Origin: Herbaspirillum sp. SJZ106
GTDB lineage: Bacteria > Pseudomonadota > Gammaproteobacteria > Burkholderiales > Burkholderiaceae_D
Length of the DNA stretch: 64,000 bases
Direction: 5' to 3'
NCBI RefSeq assembly: GCF_006715495.1
Contig: NZ_VFNI01000001.1
Coordinates: forward strand, 558,001-622,000
Part shown: in pieces, positions 8,326-16,883 of the stretch
Numbering within the stretch: position 1 is the first letter of the stretch
Layout: each line of letters begins with the position of its first letter
The notes under the pieces: generated by a model
Database searches by the model: none
Seen by the model: only the letters and a program-made list of their open reading frames with translations
What the model was told of the DNA's origin: nothing
Made by a program: the position numbers and the translations under genes

Positions 8326-9339
8326 ATGAACAAGAATATCCGCCGCACCCTTTTGTCGCTGGCCGTGGCGAGCGCCGCCCTGGCCGCGCTGCCGGGCCAG
8401 GCCTTGGCCGCCGGCAAGATCACTATCATGGTGGGCGGCATCACCAAGATGGTTTACCTGCCGGCCAAGCTGGCCGAGCAACTGGGCTATTTCAAGGAAG
8501 AAGGGCTGGACGTCGAGCTGCAATCGCAGCCGGCCGGGGTGGACGCCGAGAACGAACTGCTGGCCGGCGCGGTGCAGGCGGTGGTGGGTTTCTATGACCA
8601 TTCGATCGACCTGCAGACCAAGGGCAAGGAAATCACCGCCATCACCATCTTCGGCCAGGTGCCGGGCGAAGTGGAGCTGGTTTCCACCAAGGCCGTGCCC
8701 AACTTCAAGAGCATGGCCGACGCCCGCGGCAAGACGCTGGGCGTGACCGGCCTGGGCTCGTCGACCAACTTCCTGACCCAGTACCTGGCTTCGCGCCACG
8801 GCATCAGCTCCAAGGAGTTCTCGGTGCTGCCGGTGGGCGCCGACAATACTTTCATCGCTGCCATGAAGCAGGGCCGCATCGATGCCGGCATGACCACTGA
8901 ACCGACCGCTTCGCTGATGCTCAAGACCGGCGATGCCCAGGTGCTGGTCGACATGCGCACCGTGGAAGGCACCGTCAAGGCGCTGGGCGGCCTGTATCCG
9001 GCTTCCAGCCTGTATGTCCAGCGCAGCTGGCTCAACGGCCACAAGGATGAGGCGCAAAAGCTGGCGCGCGCCTTCGTCAAGACGCTCAGGTTCATCCATA
9101 CCCACAGCGCCGAACAGATCGCCGACAAGATGCCCAAGGATTATTACGGCAACAACAAGGCGCTCTATGTGCAGGCCCTGAACAATTCGCTGCCGATGTA
9201 TTCGCCGGACGGCAGGATGCCCAAGGGCGGCCCGGAAACCGTGCTGGCCGTGCTGGCGGGCTTCAATCCGAACGTCAAGGGCAAGCACGTGGACCTGTCC
9301 AGGACCTACACCGACGAGTTCGTGAGCCAGGTGAAGTAA
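8326..9339 (+). CDS. ABC transporter substrate-binding protein, NMT1/SsuA-like (copy 2)
   Basis: 337 residues; a tandem paralogue of the preceding gene. Its signal peptide ends near ALA/AGK, and it shares the long identical core EEGLDVELQSQPAGVDAENE. Differences cluster in the middle (TIFGQVPGEVELVSTKA against TQLLLVPGGMEMVRADL), a plausible ligand-specificity region. CAGGAGACTGAC precedes the ATG. The short spacer before it repeats the CTTAGAAT motif seen before copy 1, so this gene may have its own promoter. The pair probably widens the substrate range of a single ATPase/permease. Confidence 0.88.
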   Translation: MNKNIRRTLLSLAVASAALAALPGQALAAGKITIMVGGITKMVYLPAKLAEQLGYFKEEGLDVELQSQPAGVDAENELLAGAVQAVVGFYDHSIDLQTKGKEITAITIFGQVPGEVELVSTKAVPNFKSMADARGKTLGVTGLGSSTNFLTQYLASRHGISSKEFSVLPVGADNTFIAAMKQGRIDAGMTTEPTASLMLKTGDAQVLVDMRTVEGTVKALGGLYPASSLYVQRSWLNGHKDEAQKLARAFVKTLRFIHTHSAEQIADKMPKDYYGNNKALYVQALNNSLPMYSPDGRMPKGGPETVLAVLAGFNPNVKGKHVDLSRTYTDEFVSQVK

Positions 9340-9362
9340 GCCTGCGAACCTGACGGGGCCGG

Positions 9363-9416
9363 AAGAGAGGAGCGGGACCGCTTCTCTTGCGGCAGCAGCA
9401 CCGGTCCCTGTTTTCT
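9363..9416 (+). promoter_or_regulatory. Alternative hairpins between binding protein 2 and the ATPase gene
   Basis: Two mutually exclusive stems: AAGAGA-GG-AGCGG with CCGCTTCTCTT (9363-9388), and GGGACCG (9374-9380) with CGGTCCC (9402-9408). The second is followed by TGTTTTCT. It looks like a partial terminator that would lower ATPase/permease expression relative to the abundant binding proteins. Confidence 0.45.
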
Positions 9417-9490
9417 CCGATTTTTTTGCCAACGACCATGATGCGTTTGTACGCGTCAGGGGATCACTCAGCCCAGGAAAGAGCATCAAG

Positions 9491-10318
9491 ATGAATGCGA
9501 TCAACCCAAACGCTTTCGCCAAGCCAGCCGCCGGCAGCCAGGAAACGCCGGCCATCGAGCTGCGCAATGTGACTTGCCGTTTCATTACCGCGGATGGCAA
9601 GGCCACCGTGGCGCTGCGCGACTTCTCCATGAGCGTGGCGCGCGGCGAGTTCGTCGCCGTGGTCGGCCCCACCGGCTGCGGCAAGTCCACCACGCTGTCG
9701 CTGATCACCGGCCTGTTGCAGCCGACCATGGGCGAAGTGCGCGTGATGGGCCAGCCGGTCAACGGCATCGACCCGCGCATCGGCTTCGTGTTCCAGAACG
9801 ACGCCGTATTCCCGTGGCGCAGCGTGCGCGACAACGTCGCTGCCGGCCCGATGTTCCGCGGCAAGTCCAGGGAGCAGGCGCACCAGCTGGCCGACGAATG
9901 GATCCGCCGCGTCGGCCTGGACAAGTTCGGCGACCACTACCCGCACCAGTTGTCTGGCGGCATGCGCAAGCGCGTGGCGCTGGCGCAGACTTTCATCAAC
10001 AGCCCCGAGATCCTGCTGATGGACGAGCCGTTCTCCGCGCTCGACATGCAGACCCGCACACTGATGCAAGACGAGCTGCTGCAACTGTGGACAGCCCATT
10101 CCGGCTCGGTGGTGTTCGTCACCCACGACCTGGAAGAGGCGATCGCGCTGGCCGACAAGGTCTACGTGCTGACCGCGCGCCCGGCGACCCTGAAGAGCGT
10201 CTACCCGATCGACCTGCCGCGCCCGCGCGTCATGGAAGAGGTGCGCTACGAGCAGCGCTTCATCGACATCTCGCGCAAGATCTGGAGCGACCTGCGCGAA
10301 GAAGTGCATATCGCCTGA
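9491..10318 (+). CDS. ABC transporter ATP-binding protein, SsuB/TauB/NrtD type
   Basis: Cytoplasmic ATPase of the importer, 275 residues. The Walker A motif is GPTGCGKST at 59-67. The Q-loop is in GFVFQNDAVFPWRSV, the signature is LSGGM at 154-158, and Walker B is ILLMDEPFSALD with catalytic Glu179. The H-loop is VFVTHDLEEAIAL. The NDAVFPWRSV stretch and the HDLEEAIALAD ending are typical of the nitrate/sulfonate/taurine group. A GGAAAGAGCATCAAG sequence precedes the ATG. The permease follows 184 bp later, after a palindromic repeat element. Confidence 0.93.
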   Translation: MNAINPNAFAKPAAGSQETPAIELRNVTCRFITADGKATVALRDFSMSVARGEFVAVVGPTGCGKSTTLSLITGLLQPTMGEVRVMGQPVNGIDPRIGFVFQNDAVFPWRSVRDNVAAGPMFRGKSREQAHQLADEWIRRVGLDKFGDHYPHQLSGGMRKRVALAQTFINSPEILLMDEPFSALDMQTRTLMQDELLQLWTAHSGSVVFVTHDLEEAIALADKVYVLTARPATLKSVYPIDLPRPRVMEEVRYEQRFIDISRKIWSDLREEVHIA

Positions 10319-10340
10319 TGCGCTGTCGCCGGAGATGGGC

Positions 10341-10452
10341 TTCGATACGCCGCTGTGCGGCTACTCAGCCAGAACGGCTTTCTCCGGCGCCTCCCATTCC
10401 CGGCACCCGTTCGCCCTGAGCGCCCTGAGTAGCGGCAAGGCCGCGTATCGAA
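10341..10452. repeat. Large imperfect palindromic (REP-type) element inside the ABC operon
   Basis: Two 28-nt arms in inverted orientation, 10341-10368 and 10425-10452. They begin TTCGATACGC and end CTACTCAG when read on opposite strands, with only a few mismatches near the middle. The palindrome extends inward: AGAACGG on the left matches CCGTTCG on the right. The GAACGG...CTACTCAG...TATCGAA pattern resembles palindromic repeats scattered between genes in many proteobacteria. It sits between ATPase and permease and can fold into a long RNA hairpin. Confidence 0.75.
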
Positions 10453-10502
10453 GGGAACGCATAGCAGGCAACTCTGAATTCTGAACATCACAGGTGAGCA
10501 AC

Positions 10503-11357
10503 ATGACACAAGCACAAACCACACACAACGCGGCGCTGCAGGATATCGCCGCGGTCGAAGCCGAGGCGCAGCGCAAGATCCGCGCGCGCCGCAACCTGGT
10601 CGTCGGCCTGCGCATCGCCATCCTGGTGGTGGTGCTGGGCGGCTGGGAGCTGTTCGCCCGCATCGGCTGGATCGATCCTTTCTTCTTCTCGCAGCCGACG
10701 CTGATCGTGGCCCAGATCTACGAATGGATGGTCGAAGGCACGTCGCAAGGCCCGCTGTGGACCCAGGTGCTGGTGACGCTGGAAGAAACCGTGCTGGGCT
10801 TTCTGATCGGCTCGGTGGCCGGCGTGATCGCCGGCATCGTGCTGGGCCGCAACAAGCTGCTGTCGGACGTCTTCAGCCTCTATATCCAGATCGCCAACTC
10901 GATCCCGCGCGTGGTGCTGGGCTCGATCTTCGTGATCGCCTTTGGCCTGGGCATGGCCTCCAAGGTGGCGCTGGCGGTGGTGATGGTGTTCTTCGTGGTG
11001 TTCGCCAATGCCTTCCAGGGCGTGCGCGAAGCCGACCGCTACATGATCGCCAACGCCCAGATCCTGGGCGCGTCGCGCCGCCAGGTGACGACTGCGGTGG
11101 TGATCCCGTCGGCGCTGTCGTGGATCCTGGCCAGCCTGCACGTGAGCTTCGGTTTCGCGCTGGTGGGCGCGGTGGTGGGCGAGTTCCTGGGTTCCAAGCA
11201 GGGCATCGGCCTGCTGATCTCGACCGCCCAGGGCGCCTTCAACGCCAGCGGCGTGTTCGCGGCGATGATCGTGCTGGCGGTGGTGGCGCTGGCGGCGGAC
11301 TGGCTGTTGCATGCGCTGGAGCGCCGCCTGCTGAAGTGGCGTCCGCAGGCCTTCTGA
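10503..11357 (+). CDS. ABC transporter permease, SsuC/TauC type
   Basis: Inner-membrane permease, 284 residues, with about six hydrophobic segments and the BPD_transp_1 core. The EAA-type loop reads EADRYMIANAQILGASRRQ (about residues 180-198). A GTG in the same frame at 10494 is possible, but AGGTGAG ends 5 nt before the ATG at 10503, so I use the ATG. It completes the importer with the upstream ATPase and two binding proteins. The ligand is unassigned. Confidence 0.92.
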   Translation: MTQAQTTHNAALQDIAAVEAEAQRKIRARRNLVVGLRIAILVVVLGGWELFARIGWIDPFFFSQPTLIVAQIYEWMVEGTSQGPLWTQVLVTLEETVLGFLIGSVAGVIAGIVLGRNKLLSDVFSLYIQIANSIPRVVLGSIFVIAFGLGMASKVALAVVMVFFVVFANAFQGVREADRYMIANAQILGASRRQVTTAVVIPSALSWILASLHVSFGFALVGAVVGEFLGSKQGIGLLISTAQGAFNASGVFAAMIVLAVVALAADWLLHALERRLLKWRPQAF

Positions 11358-11430
11358 TCGGGATGCGCCAAACGTTTTAAAATAGCGGCACTGCTTCGAA
11401 GAAAGCAACATCCCACCAGCGGGGACACCG

Positions 11431-11463
11431 AAGCGACAGGCTTTTGTGTCCTCGTCGCTTTTT
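11431..11463 (+). terminator. Putative terminator after the ABC operon
   Basis: Stem AAGCGAC (11431-11437) with GTCGCTT (11454-11460), a loop of 16 nt, and a run of five T ending at 11463. It lies 25 nt before the next gene and probably separates the importer operon from the MFS gene. Confidence 0.55.
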
Positions 11464-11486
11464 CCGCGCCCAATCTTTCTCAATCC

Positions 11487-12893
11487 ATGTCCGCCCAACG
11501 TCCAGACCAGTTGTCCGATCCTTCCGCCAGGTCTTCCGATATTTCACAGCGCGCGCTGCTGTGGATCGTCGCCTCCGGCTTTTTCATGCAGACGCTGGAT
11601 ACCACCATCGTCAACACCGCCTTGCCGGCCATGGCGCGCAGCCTGGGCGAACCGGTGCTGGCGATGCATCCGGTGGTGGTGGCCTACACGCTGACGATGG
11701 CGTCGCTGACCCCCGCCTCGGGCTGGCTGGCGGACCGGTTCGGCACGCGCAAGATGTATTTCGCGGCGATCCTGGTGTTCGTGATCGGTTCCATCCTGTG
11801 CGCCACCGCGCATACGCTGCCGCAACTGCTGGCCGCGCGCGTGGTGCAGGGCATCGGCGGCTCGATGCTGCTGCCGGTGGGACGGCTGGCGGTGCTGCGC
11901 AGCGTGCCGGGCGCGCAATATATCGCGGCGCTGGCGTCGATCTCGATCGCCGGCCAATTGGGGCCGGTGGTGGGACCGGTGCTGGGCGGCTGGCTGGTGC
12001 AGAGCCTGTCGTGGCACTGGATCTTCCTGATCAACGTGCCCATCGGCACCATCGGCATGCTGGCCGTGCTGCGCTACCTGCCCAACGACGTGCTGCCGGC
12101 CGCGCCAAGGTTCGACGTACTGGGCTGCGGCCTGCTGTCGGGCTGCATGGTGGCCTTTTCGCTGGCGCTGGACGTGCCTTTCGAGACCCACCGCGGCATC
12201 TGGAGCGCGACCCTGTTCGTGCTGGCGGCGCTCACGGTCTGGTTTTATTGGCTGCATGCGCGCCGTCATGAGCGGCCGCTGTTTCGCCTGGGATTGTTCA
12301 GGGAACCCAACTTCAGCATCGGCCTGGCCGGCAACCTGGTGTGCCGCATCGGTTCCTCGGCGGTGCCGTTCCTGCTGCCGCTGCTGCTGCAGGTGCGGCT
12401 GGGCTATTCGCCGCTGCAGTCCGGCCTGGTGCTGCTGCCGGCGGCCATCGCCGGCACCATCGCCAAACCGTGGATCGCGCCGCTGGTCAGGCGTTACGGC
12501 TATGACAATTTCCTGCTGGTCAACACCTTGCTGGTGGGCGGCGCCATCGTGTCGTTCGCGCTGATTACGCCGGATTGGCCGCTGGCCGCAGGCATCGTCC
12601 AGTTGGCCGTGTTCGGCGCTTCCAACTCGATGCAGTTCGCGGCCATGAACAGCGTGACCCTGAAGGGCCTGGACAAGAACGATGCCGGCAGTGGCAACAG
12701 CCTGTTCTCGATGGTGCAGATGCTGGCCATCGGCCTGGGGGTGACCATCGGCGGCACGCTGGTGAACCTGTTCAAGGACGGTTCGGGCGCGGCCACCAGC
12801 TTCAGTTTCCAGATCACCTTCGTGATCGTCGGCGTGATCACCCTGGCCTCGGCCTGGGTGTTTCGCAAGATGGATCCGCGCTACTTCAGGTAG
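11487..12893 (+). CDS. MFS multidrug efflux transporter, DHA2/MdtD-like
   Basis: 468-residue integral membrane protein with about 14 predicted segments. DHA2-family hallmarks are present: QTLDTTIVNTALPAMARSLG in segment 1, the motif-A region GWLADRFGTRKMY, and the motif-C-like stretch GQLGPVVGPVLGGWL in segment 5. It most resembles MdtD/EmrB proton-drug antiporters; no periplasmic adaptor gene is adjacent. The next genes are a two-component pair, reminiscent of the E. coli mdtD-bae order, but the kinase here is TctE-like, so the analogy is only positional. Substrate unknown. Confidence 0.85.
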   Translation: MSAQRPDQLSDPSARSSDISQRALLWIVASGFFMQTLDTTIVNTALPAMARSLGEPVLAMHPVVVAYTLTMASLTPASGWLADRFGTRKMYFAAILVFVIGSILCATAHTLPQLLAARVVQGIGGSMLLPVGRLAVLRSVPGAQYIAALASISIAGQLGPVVGPVLGGWLVQSLSWHWIFLINVPIGTIGMLAVLRYLPNDVLPAAPRFDVLGCGLLSGCMVAFSLALDVPFETHRGIWSATLFVLAALTVWFYWLHARRHERPLFRLGLFREPNFSIGLAGNLVCRIGSSAVPFLLPLLLQVRLGYSPLQSGLVLLPAAIAGTIAKPWIAPLVRRYGYDNFLLVNTLLVGGAIVSFALITPDWPLAAGIVQLAVFGASNSMQFAAMNSVTLKGLDKNDAGSGNSLFSMVQMLAIGLGVTIGGTLVNLFKDGSGAATSFSFQITFVIVGVITLASAWVFRKMDPRYFR

Positions 12894-13106
12894 ACCCCGG
12901 GTAAATCCCATTGGCGTGCGCCAACTTCCGGGCCTGACTGGATGCTGTCGAATGGCTGACAGCGGACTGACTGTGACGGAAATGAAACAAAATACAAGCG
13001 GCGCGGCAGGCGCTTTACGATCGCGTGTTTGCAGCATTGGCGAGGCTGCAATACGATGCTTCGATTCGCAGATGTTTTGCGCCGTTTTTCTTCTCGTGAA
13101 GTCCCT

Positions 13107-13769
13107 ATGAACGTTTTGCTGGTCGAAGACGACCCGGTGCTCACCGACGGCCTGTCGCGTGTGCTCAACTCCCATGGATTCACCGTCCATACCGTCAATA
13201 ACGGTACCGATGCGCTGTCGCAGCGTTTCAATGCGTCGGTGCTGGTGCTCGACATCGGCCTGCCCGGCATCGACGGCTTTGAAGTGCTGCGGCGCATGCG
13301 CGCTTCCGGCAACAACACGCCGGTGCTGCTCCTGACCGCGCGCGACACCATTCCCGACCGTGTGCATGGCCTGGAGCTGGGCGCCGACGACTACCTGGTC
13401 AAGCCTTTCGCCACGCCCGAACTGGTGGCGCGCATCAAGGCCCTGGTTCGCCGCAGCGCGCCGCAGCCGGCGCAACTGTCGGTGGGCGGGCTGTCGCTGG
13501 ACAACGCCACCAAGCGCGCCGACATCGATGGCCGCAAGATCGAACTGTCGCTGCGCGAATGGACGGTGCTGGAATACCTGATGCAGCATGCGTCGCGCGT
13601 GGTCTCCAAGCAGCAGATCATCGACGCCGTGCTGCCCTGGGGCGAAGACTTCACCATCAACGCGGTGGAAGTCTATGTCTCGCGCATCCGCCTCAAGATC
13701 GCCGACTCGGGCGTGGCCATCCGTACCATCCGCGGCTTCGGCTACATGCTCGAAAAGAGCGAGAGCTGA
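13107..13769 (+). CDS. OmpR/TctD-family response regulator (second system)
   Basis: 220 residues. The receiver domain has Asp49 (SVLVLDIGLPGIDG), acidic residues E7-D8-D9 and Lys in YLVKPFATPEL. The winged helix follows (SLREWTVLEYLMQHASRVVS ... VEVYVSRIRLKI ... IRTIRGFGYML). The start at 13107 gives the canonical MNVLLVEDDP. The 213-bp upstream region holds a 7-bp inverted repeat (TTGCAGC...GCTGCAA, 13029-13051). The kinase gene begins 3 nt after the stop. Confidence 0.92.
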   Translation: MNVLLVEDDPVLTDGLSRVLNSHGFTVHTVNNGTDALSQRFNASVLVLDIGLPGIDGFEVLRRMRASGNNTPVLLLTARDTIPDRVHGLELGADDYLVKPFATPELVARIKALVRRSAPQPAQLSVGGLSLDNATKRADIDGRKIELSLREWTVLEYLMQHASRVVSKQQIIDAVLPWGEDFTINAVEVYVSRIRLKIADSGVAIRTIRGFGYMLEKSES

Positions 13770-13772
13770 TCG

Positions 13773-15161
13773 TTGCGCTGGCTTGAACGCATGCCGGTCC
13801 TGCAGCCCAGCATCCGGCGCGACCTGCTCAAGTGGCTGATTGCGCCGCTGCTGCTCATCAACCTGGTGGGCGCCGGGTTCACCTACTGGCTGGCCTGGCT
13901 GCCGGCCCAGCATGCCTTCGACCAGAACCTGATGGATTCGACCTGGGGCTTGTATGCCCAGGTGCGGCACCGCCAGGAAAAGACCTCCGCCGAACTCACC
14001 AAGCAGGCCGAACAGATCCTGCGCAGCAACCATTCCGACACCACCTTTTTCGCCGTACGCAATATCAAGGGCGAGATCATCCTGGGCGACAAGGGCTTTC
14101 CCCCTCTGCCCGACAGCGACGTGTTCGAGCGGCCCATCAATTACGACGCCGAGATGCGCGGCGAGCCGGTCCGCATCGCCGCGCTGCAGGTACGGGTCAA
14201 GAATGGCGTGATTTCGGTGGCGGTGGCCGAGACGGTGCGCAAGCGCAACCGCGCTCATTACACGATCCTGCTGTCTTTCCTGGCGCTGGACGGCGTGCTC
14301 ACCTTCATCTCGCTCACCGCCGTGCTGGTGGCGGTGCGGCGCGGGCTCAAGCCGCTGCAGGCGCTGCAGGGCAACCTGGAGCAGCGCGGCCACGGCAAGC
14401 TGGGCGCCATCGACAGCGCCGGTTCCCCGGTCGAGCTGCTGCCGCTGATCGGCGCCATGAACCAGCTGATGGAGCGCATCAGCAAGGGCGAGCAGGCGCA
14501 GCAGAATTTCCTGGCCGACGTCGCCCATCAGTTGCGCACGCCCTTGACCGGCCTCAAGCTGCAACTGGAGCTGCTGCATGCCAAGCACCGCGATGATCCC
14601 GACACGACCCGTTCGCTGGAGATGATGAATTCCTCGGTCGAGCGCATGATCCGCCAAAGCCGCCAATTGCTGGCGCTGGCGCGTTCCGAGCACGGCCAGT
14701 TCGAGCAGCGCAACCTGGAAAACCTGTCGCTGGACAAGCTGGTGGAGGCGTCCATCCAGCATTTCATCGAAGAGGCCGACAAGAAACAGATCGACCTCGG
14801 TTTCGACCTGCGGCCCGGCCGCATGCGCGGCGACCGTTTCCTGTTGTCCGACCTGATCGACAACCTGATCGACAACGCGGTGCGTTATTCGCCGCCGCAC
14901 AGCAGCGTCACCGTGCGTTGCCAGGAGCAGGACGGGGAGACCTTGCTGACGGTGGAAGATTCCGGCCCCGGCATCGCTCCCGAACATCGCGAGCTGATCT
15001 TCGACCGCTTCTACCGCGCCAACGACAAGGTGGCCGGCAGCGGCCTGGGGCTGGCGATCGTGCGCGAGATCGCCCGCGAACACGGCGCTGTGATCACCCT
15101 CGATTGCGGCGAGACCAGGCAAGGCACGGTCTTCACGGTGCGCTTTCCGTCGGTGGCCTGA
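13773..15161 (+). CDS. TctE-like sensor histidine kinase (second system)
   Basis: 462 residues from a TTG start, or 456 from the ATG at 13791. I keep TTG because GAGCGAGAG lies 7-15 nt upstream and the spacing to the response regulator is tight. The N-terminal transmembrane segment is at about 20-42. A periplasmic 2CSK_N-like domain follows, then a second segment at about 163-188. His252 in FLADVAHQLRTPLTGL is the phospho-acceptor. The N-box is LIDNLIDNAVRYSPP, with DSGPGIAPEH and GSGLGLAIV after it. The kinase core is strikingly like that of the first system, suggesting paralogy. Signal unknown. Confidence 0.9.
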   Translation: MRWLERMPVLQPSIRRDLLKWLIAPLLLINLVGAGFTYWLAWLPAQHAFDQNLMDSTWGLYAQVRHRQEKTSAELTKQAEQILRSNHSDTTFFAVRNIKGEIILGDKGFPPLPDSDVFERPINYDAEMRGEPVRIAALQVRVKNGVISVAVAETVRKRNRAHYTILLSFLALDGVLTFISLTAVLVAVRRGLKPLQALQGNLEQRGHGKLGAIDSAGSPVELLPLIGAMNQLMERISKGEQAQQNFLADVAHQLRTPLTGLKLQLELLHAKHRDDPDTTRSLEMMNSSVERMIRQSRQLLALARSEHGQFEQRNLENLSLDKLVEASIQHFIEEADKKQIDLGFDLRPGRMRGDRFLLSDLIDNLIDNAVRYSPPHSSVTVRCQEQDGETLLTVEDSGPGIAPEHRELIFDRFYRANDKVAGSGLGLAIVREIAREHGAVITLDCGETRQGTVFTVRFPSVA

Positions 15162-15297
15162 TCTTTTCCTGCCGGGCGCCCATGTACGGATGAGGCTGCG
15201 ATTGTTCCCGCCCGGAAATTTCCCCGCAATCACATTCAGAACCTGGCACACGCCCCTGTGTCTAACGGCCTCCAACGCGACCGAGAATGGAGGCGGC

Positions 15298-15516
15298 ATG
15301 ACAGACAAAGTGATACGGAACGGCACCCACATCGCCCGCTACGATGCGATCGAAAAACCCGACCACGCCTACGAGGCGCAAGTGTTCGTGCGCCTGGCGC
15401 GCGAACCCGAGATCGCCGAAACCTATATTCCGGCCGGTTTTTATCCCACCGAGGAAGAAGCCTTGGCCGGCGCCCGCGAACGCGCCAGGCGGGCGCTGAA
15501 GGAGCATGAATTTTGA
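15298..15516 (+). CDS. Small conserved-type hypothetical protein
   Basis: 72 residues, soluble and rich in charged residues (MTDKVIRNGTHIARYDAIEK...), with a C-terminal helix rich in Glu, Arg and Ala. I do not recognise the family. Coding is supported by GGAGGC 4-9 nt before the ATG and by a 4-nt stop/start overlap with the next gene. The frame is open from 15190, but the SD-supported ATG at 15298 is clearly better. Function unknown. Confidence 0.7.
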   Translation: MTDKVIRNGTHIARYDAIEKPDHAYEAQVFVRLAREPEIAETYIPAGFYPTEEEALAGARERARRALKEHEF

Positions 15517-15947
15517 GGCAGCTCATCCGGTTTTCATCGGCCGCTTCCTGGCGCCGTCGCTTGCCGGGCCTGGTCGCCGCGGGCGCGGCGCTGGTTGCGC
15601 TGGCCGGCTGCGGCAGCACCGGCGCCATCTCGCCAGCGACCCCATTCGAGTTGCGCGGCGCCACCAGCGTGCCGACGCCAGGATGGAGCAAGGCCGGGAA
15701 CAGCGATGTGCCTGGCAGCGTGGTCTATCTTGCACCCACGGCATTGCTGGATGCGACCGACGTCCAGCGCGCCACCGCGCAAAAGGATGCGGCCGGGCGC
15801 GCCATTTTGCTGCTGCAGTTTTCGCCCAGCGGGACGGCGCGCCTGACCGCCGGTTCGCGCCAGCTGGTGGGCCGGCAACTGGCGGCGGTGGTCGAGGGGC
15901 GCGTGACCAACGTGACCGCGGTGCAGGGGCCGCTGACCGTGCGCTGA
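15513..15947 (+). CDS. Putative lipoprotein with a SecD P1-head-like domain
   Basis: 144 residues from a TTG start that overlaps the previous stop (TTGA), with AAGGAG 8 nt upstream. The N-terminus is basic and hydrophobic and ends in the lipobox VALAGCGS (Cys about 33). The C-terminal half, LLDATDVQRATAQKD...RAILLLQFSPSGTARL...RQLAAVVEGRVTNVTAVQGPL, follows the pattern of the periplasmic P1-head subdomain of SecD: a residue-by-residue beta pattern ending in a gating-loop-like hydrophobic strand. A stand-alone lipoprotein with this fold has no assigned function known to me. Confidence 0.75.
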   Translation: MRQLIRFSSAASWRRRLPGLVAAGAALVALAGCGSTGAISPATPFELRGATSVPTPGWSKAGNSDVPGSVVYLAPTALLDATDVQRATAQKDAAGRAILLLQFSPSGTARLTAGSRQLVGRQLAAVVEGRVTNVTAVQGPLTVR

Positions 15948-16045
15948 CCGGCTTCGGGAGCTTTGACGAGGCCGCCCGCGTGGCGCATCTGATTTCTTCT
16001 TCCAGGTAAGCGCAATGTAGCGGCAACGAGTCGGACCAGAAGGGA

Positions 16046-16084
16046 AAATGGCTGAAGCATGCTATGTTTCAGCCATGTTTTTTT
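16046..16084 (+). terminator. Rho-independent terminator
   Basis: ATGGCTGAA (16048-16056) pairs with TTCAGCCAT (16068-16076), followed by a 7-T run. It ends the small-protein/lipoprotein pair. Confidence 0.8.
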
Positions 16085-16148
16085 GGACGGCGTTTTTGCA
16101 CTTGTTGCGTCTGCCGATCTTCACCCATTCCTCTAGCCCATCGATGCC

Positions 16149-16805
16149 ATGTCCGTTGCCCGCACTATTGTCCAGGTTCATCCGCGCCTGCTGATCGCCA
16201 TCCTGGTCGGCATTGTCTGCGGCTTGCTGATTCCAGCCGGTTCGCTGGTCACGCACTGCCTGATCGGCTGGAACGCCGGCGTCTGGACCTACCTCGTCAC
16301 GATCTGGCTGATGATGTATTTCGCCGATGCCCAGGACGCCAAGCGTCTGGCCGAGGTCGAGGACGAAAGCGCGCAACTGGTGCTGTGCATCGTCTGCATC
16401 GCCGCCATTGCCAGCCTGGTGGCGATCCTGCTGGAACTGGCCGGCAGCAACCATGGGCATGAAGGGCGTTTGCTGCGCTACGCGTTCACCGCGGCCACCG
16501 TGTTCGGCTCCTGGTTCCTGATCGGCACGATCTTCACATTGCACTACGCGCGCCTGTTCTACGCCCAGGACGACGATCCGCAAGCCTTGCCGCTGCGCTT
16601 TGTCGATGGCGAGGCGGCCCCCGATTATTGGGATTTCCTGTATTTCTCCTTCACCATCAGCGTCGCCGTCCAGACTTCCGATGTGGGCGTGGCCACGCGC
16701 TCCATGCGCCAGGCGGTGCTGGCGCATTCGCTGATCTGTTTCGTCTTCAATGCCGCCATCATCGGCCTGTGCATCAATATCGCCGCCGGCCTGGCCGGGA
16801 ACTGA
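16149..16805 (+). CDS. DUF1345 family integral membrane protein
   Basis: 218 residues with five or six hydrophobic segments. The family-typical C-terminal signature [22 protein letters not shown], which resembles an ion-channel pore loop, is followed by [24 protein letters not shown]. Function unknown; the pore-like signature makes a small channel or transporter conceivable. The start ATG at 16149 lacks a clear ribosome-binding site. It is convergent with the Mg2+ ATPase and shares its terminator. Confidence 0.85.
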   Translation: MSVARTIVQVHPRLLIAILVGIVCGLLIPAGSLVTHCLIGWNAGVWTYLVTIWLMMYFADAQDAKRLAEVEDESAQLVLCIVCIAAIASLVAILLELAGSNHGHEGRLLRYAFTAATVFGSWFLIGTIFTLHYARLFYAQDDDPQALPLRFVDGEAAPDYWDFLYFSFTISVAVQTSDVGVATRSMRQAVLAHSLICFVFNAAIIGLCINIAAGLAGN

Positions 16806-16825
16806 ATCCAGGCGAGGGGCCAAAG

Positions 16826-16857
16826 AAAAAGGGTTGCCTTCGCAGGCAACCCTTTTT
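16826..16857. terminator. Bidirectional terminator between the DUF1345 gene and mgtA
   Basis: A 14-bp perfect stem (A5 GGGTTGCCT with AGGCAACCC T5) and a TCGC loop, with A and T runs on both sides, lying between two convergent genes. Confidence 0.92.
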
Positions 16858-16883
16858 CATTTCAGCCAACCGCGCGGATCGGC

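Noticed and set aside
6385..9924. A 1179-codon open frame on the minus strand covering the ABC importer genes
   Set aside because: Only its last 223 codons are real (the response regulator from 7056). The rest is antisense to clear binding-protein and ATPase genes, an effect of high GC at third positions, and its translation has no domain pattern.
11544..15332. A 1262-codon open frame on the minus strand over the MFS and second two-component genes
   Set aside because: Fully antisense to three well-recognised genes. Composition is His/Arg/Gln/Ala-rich low complexity typical of GC-rich shadow frames.
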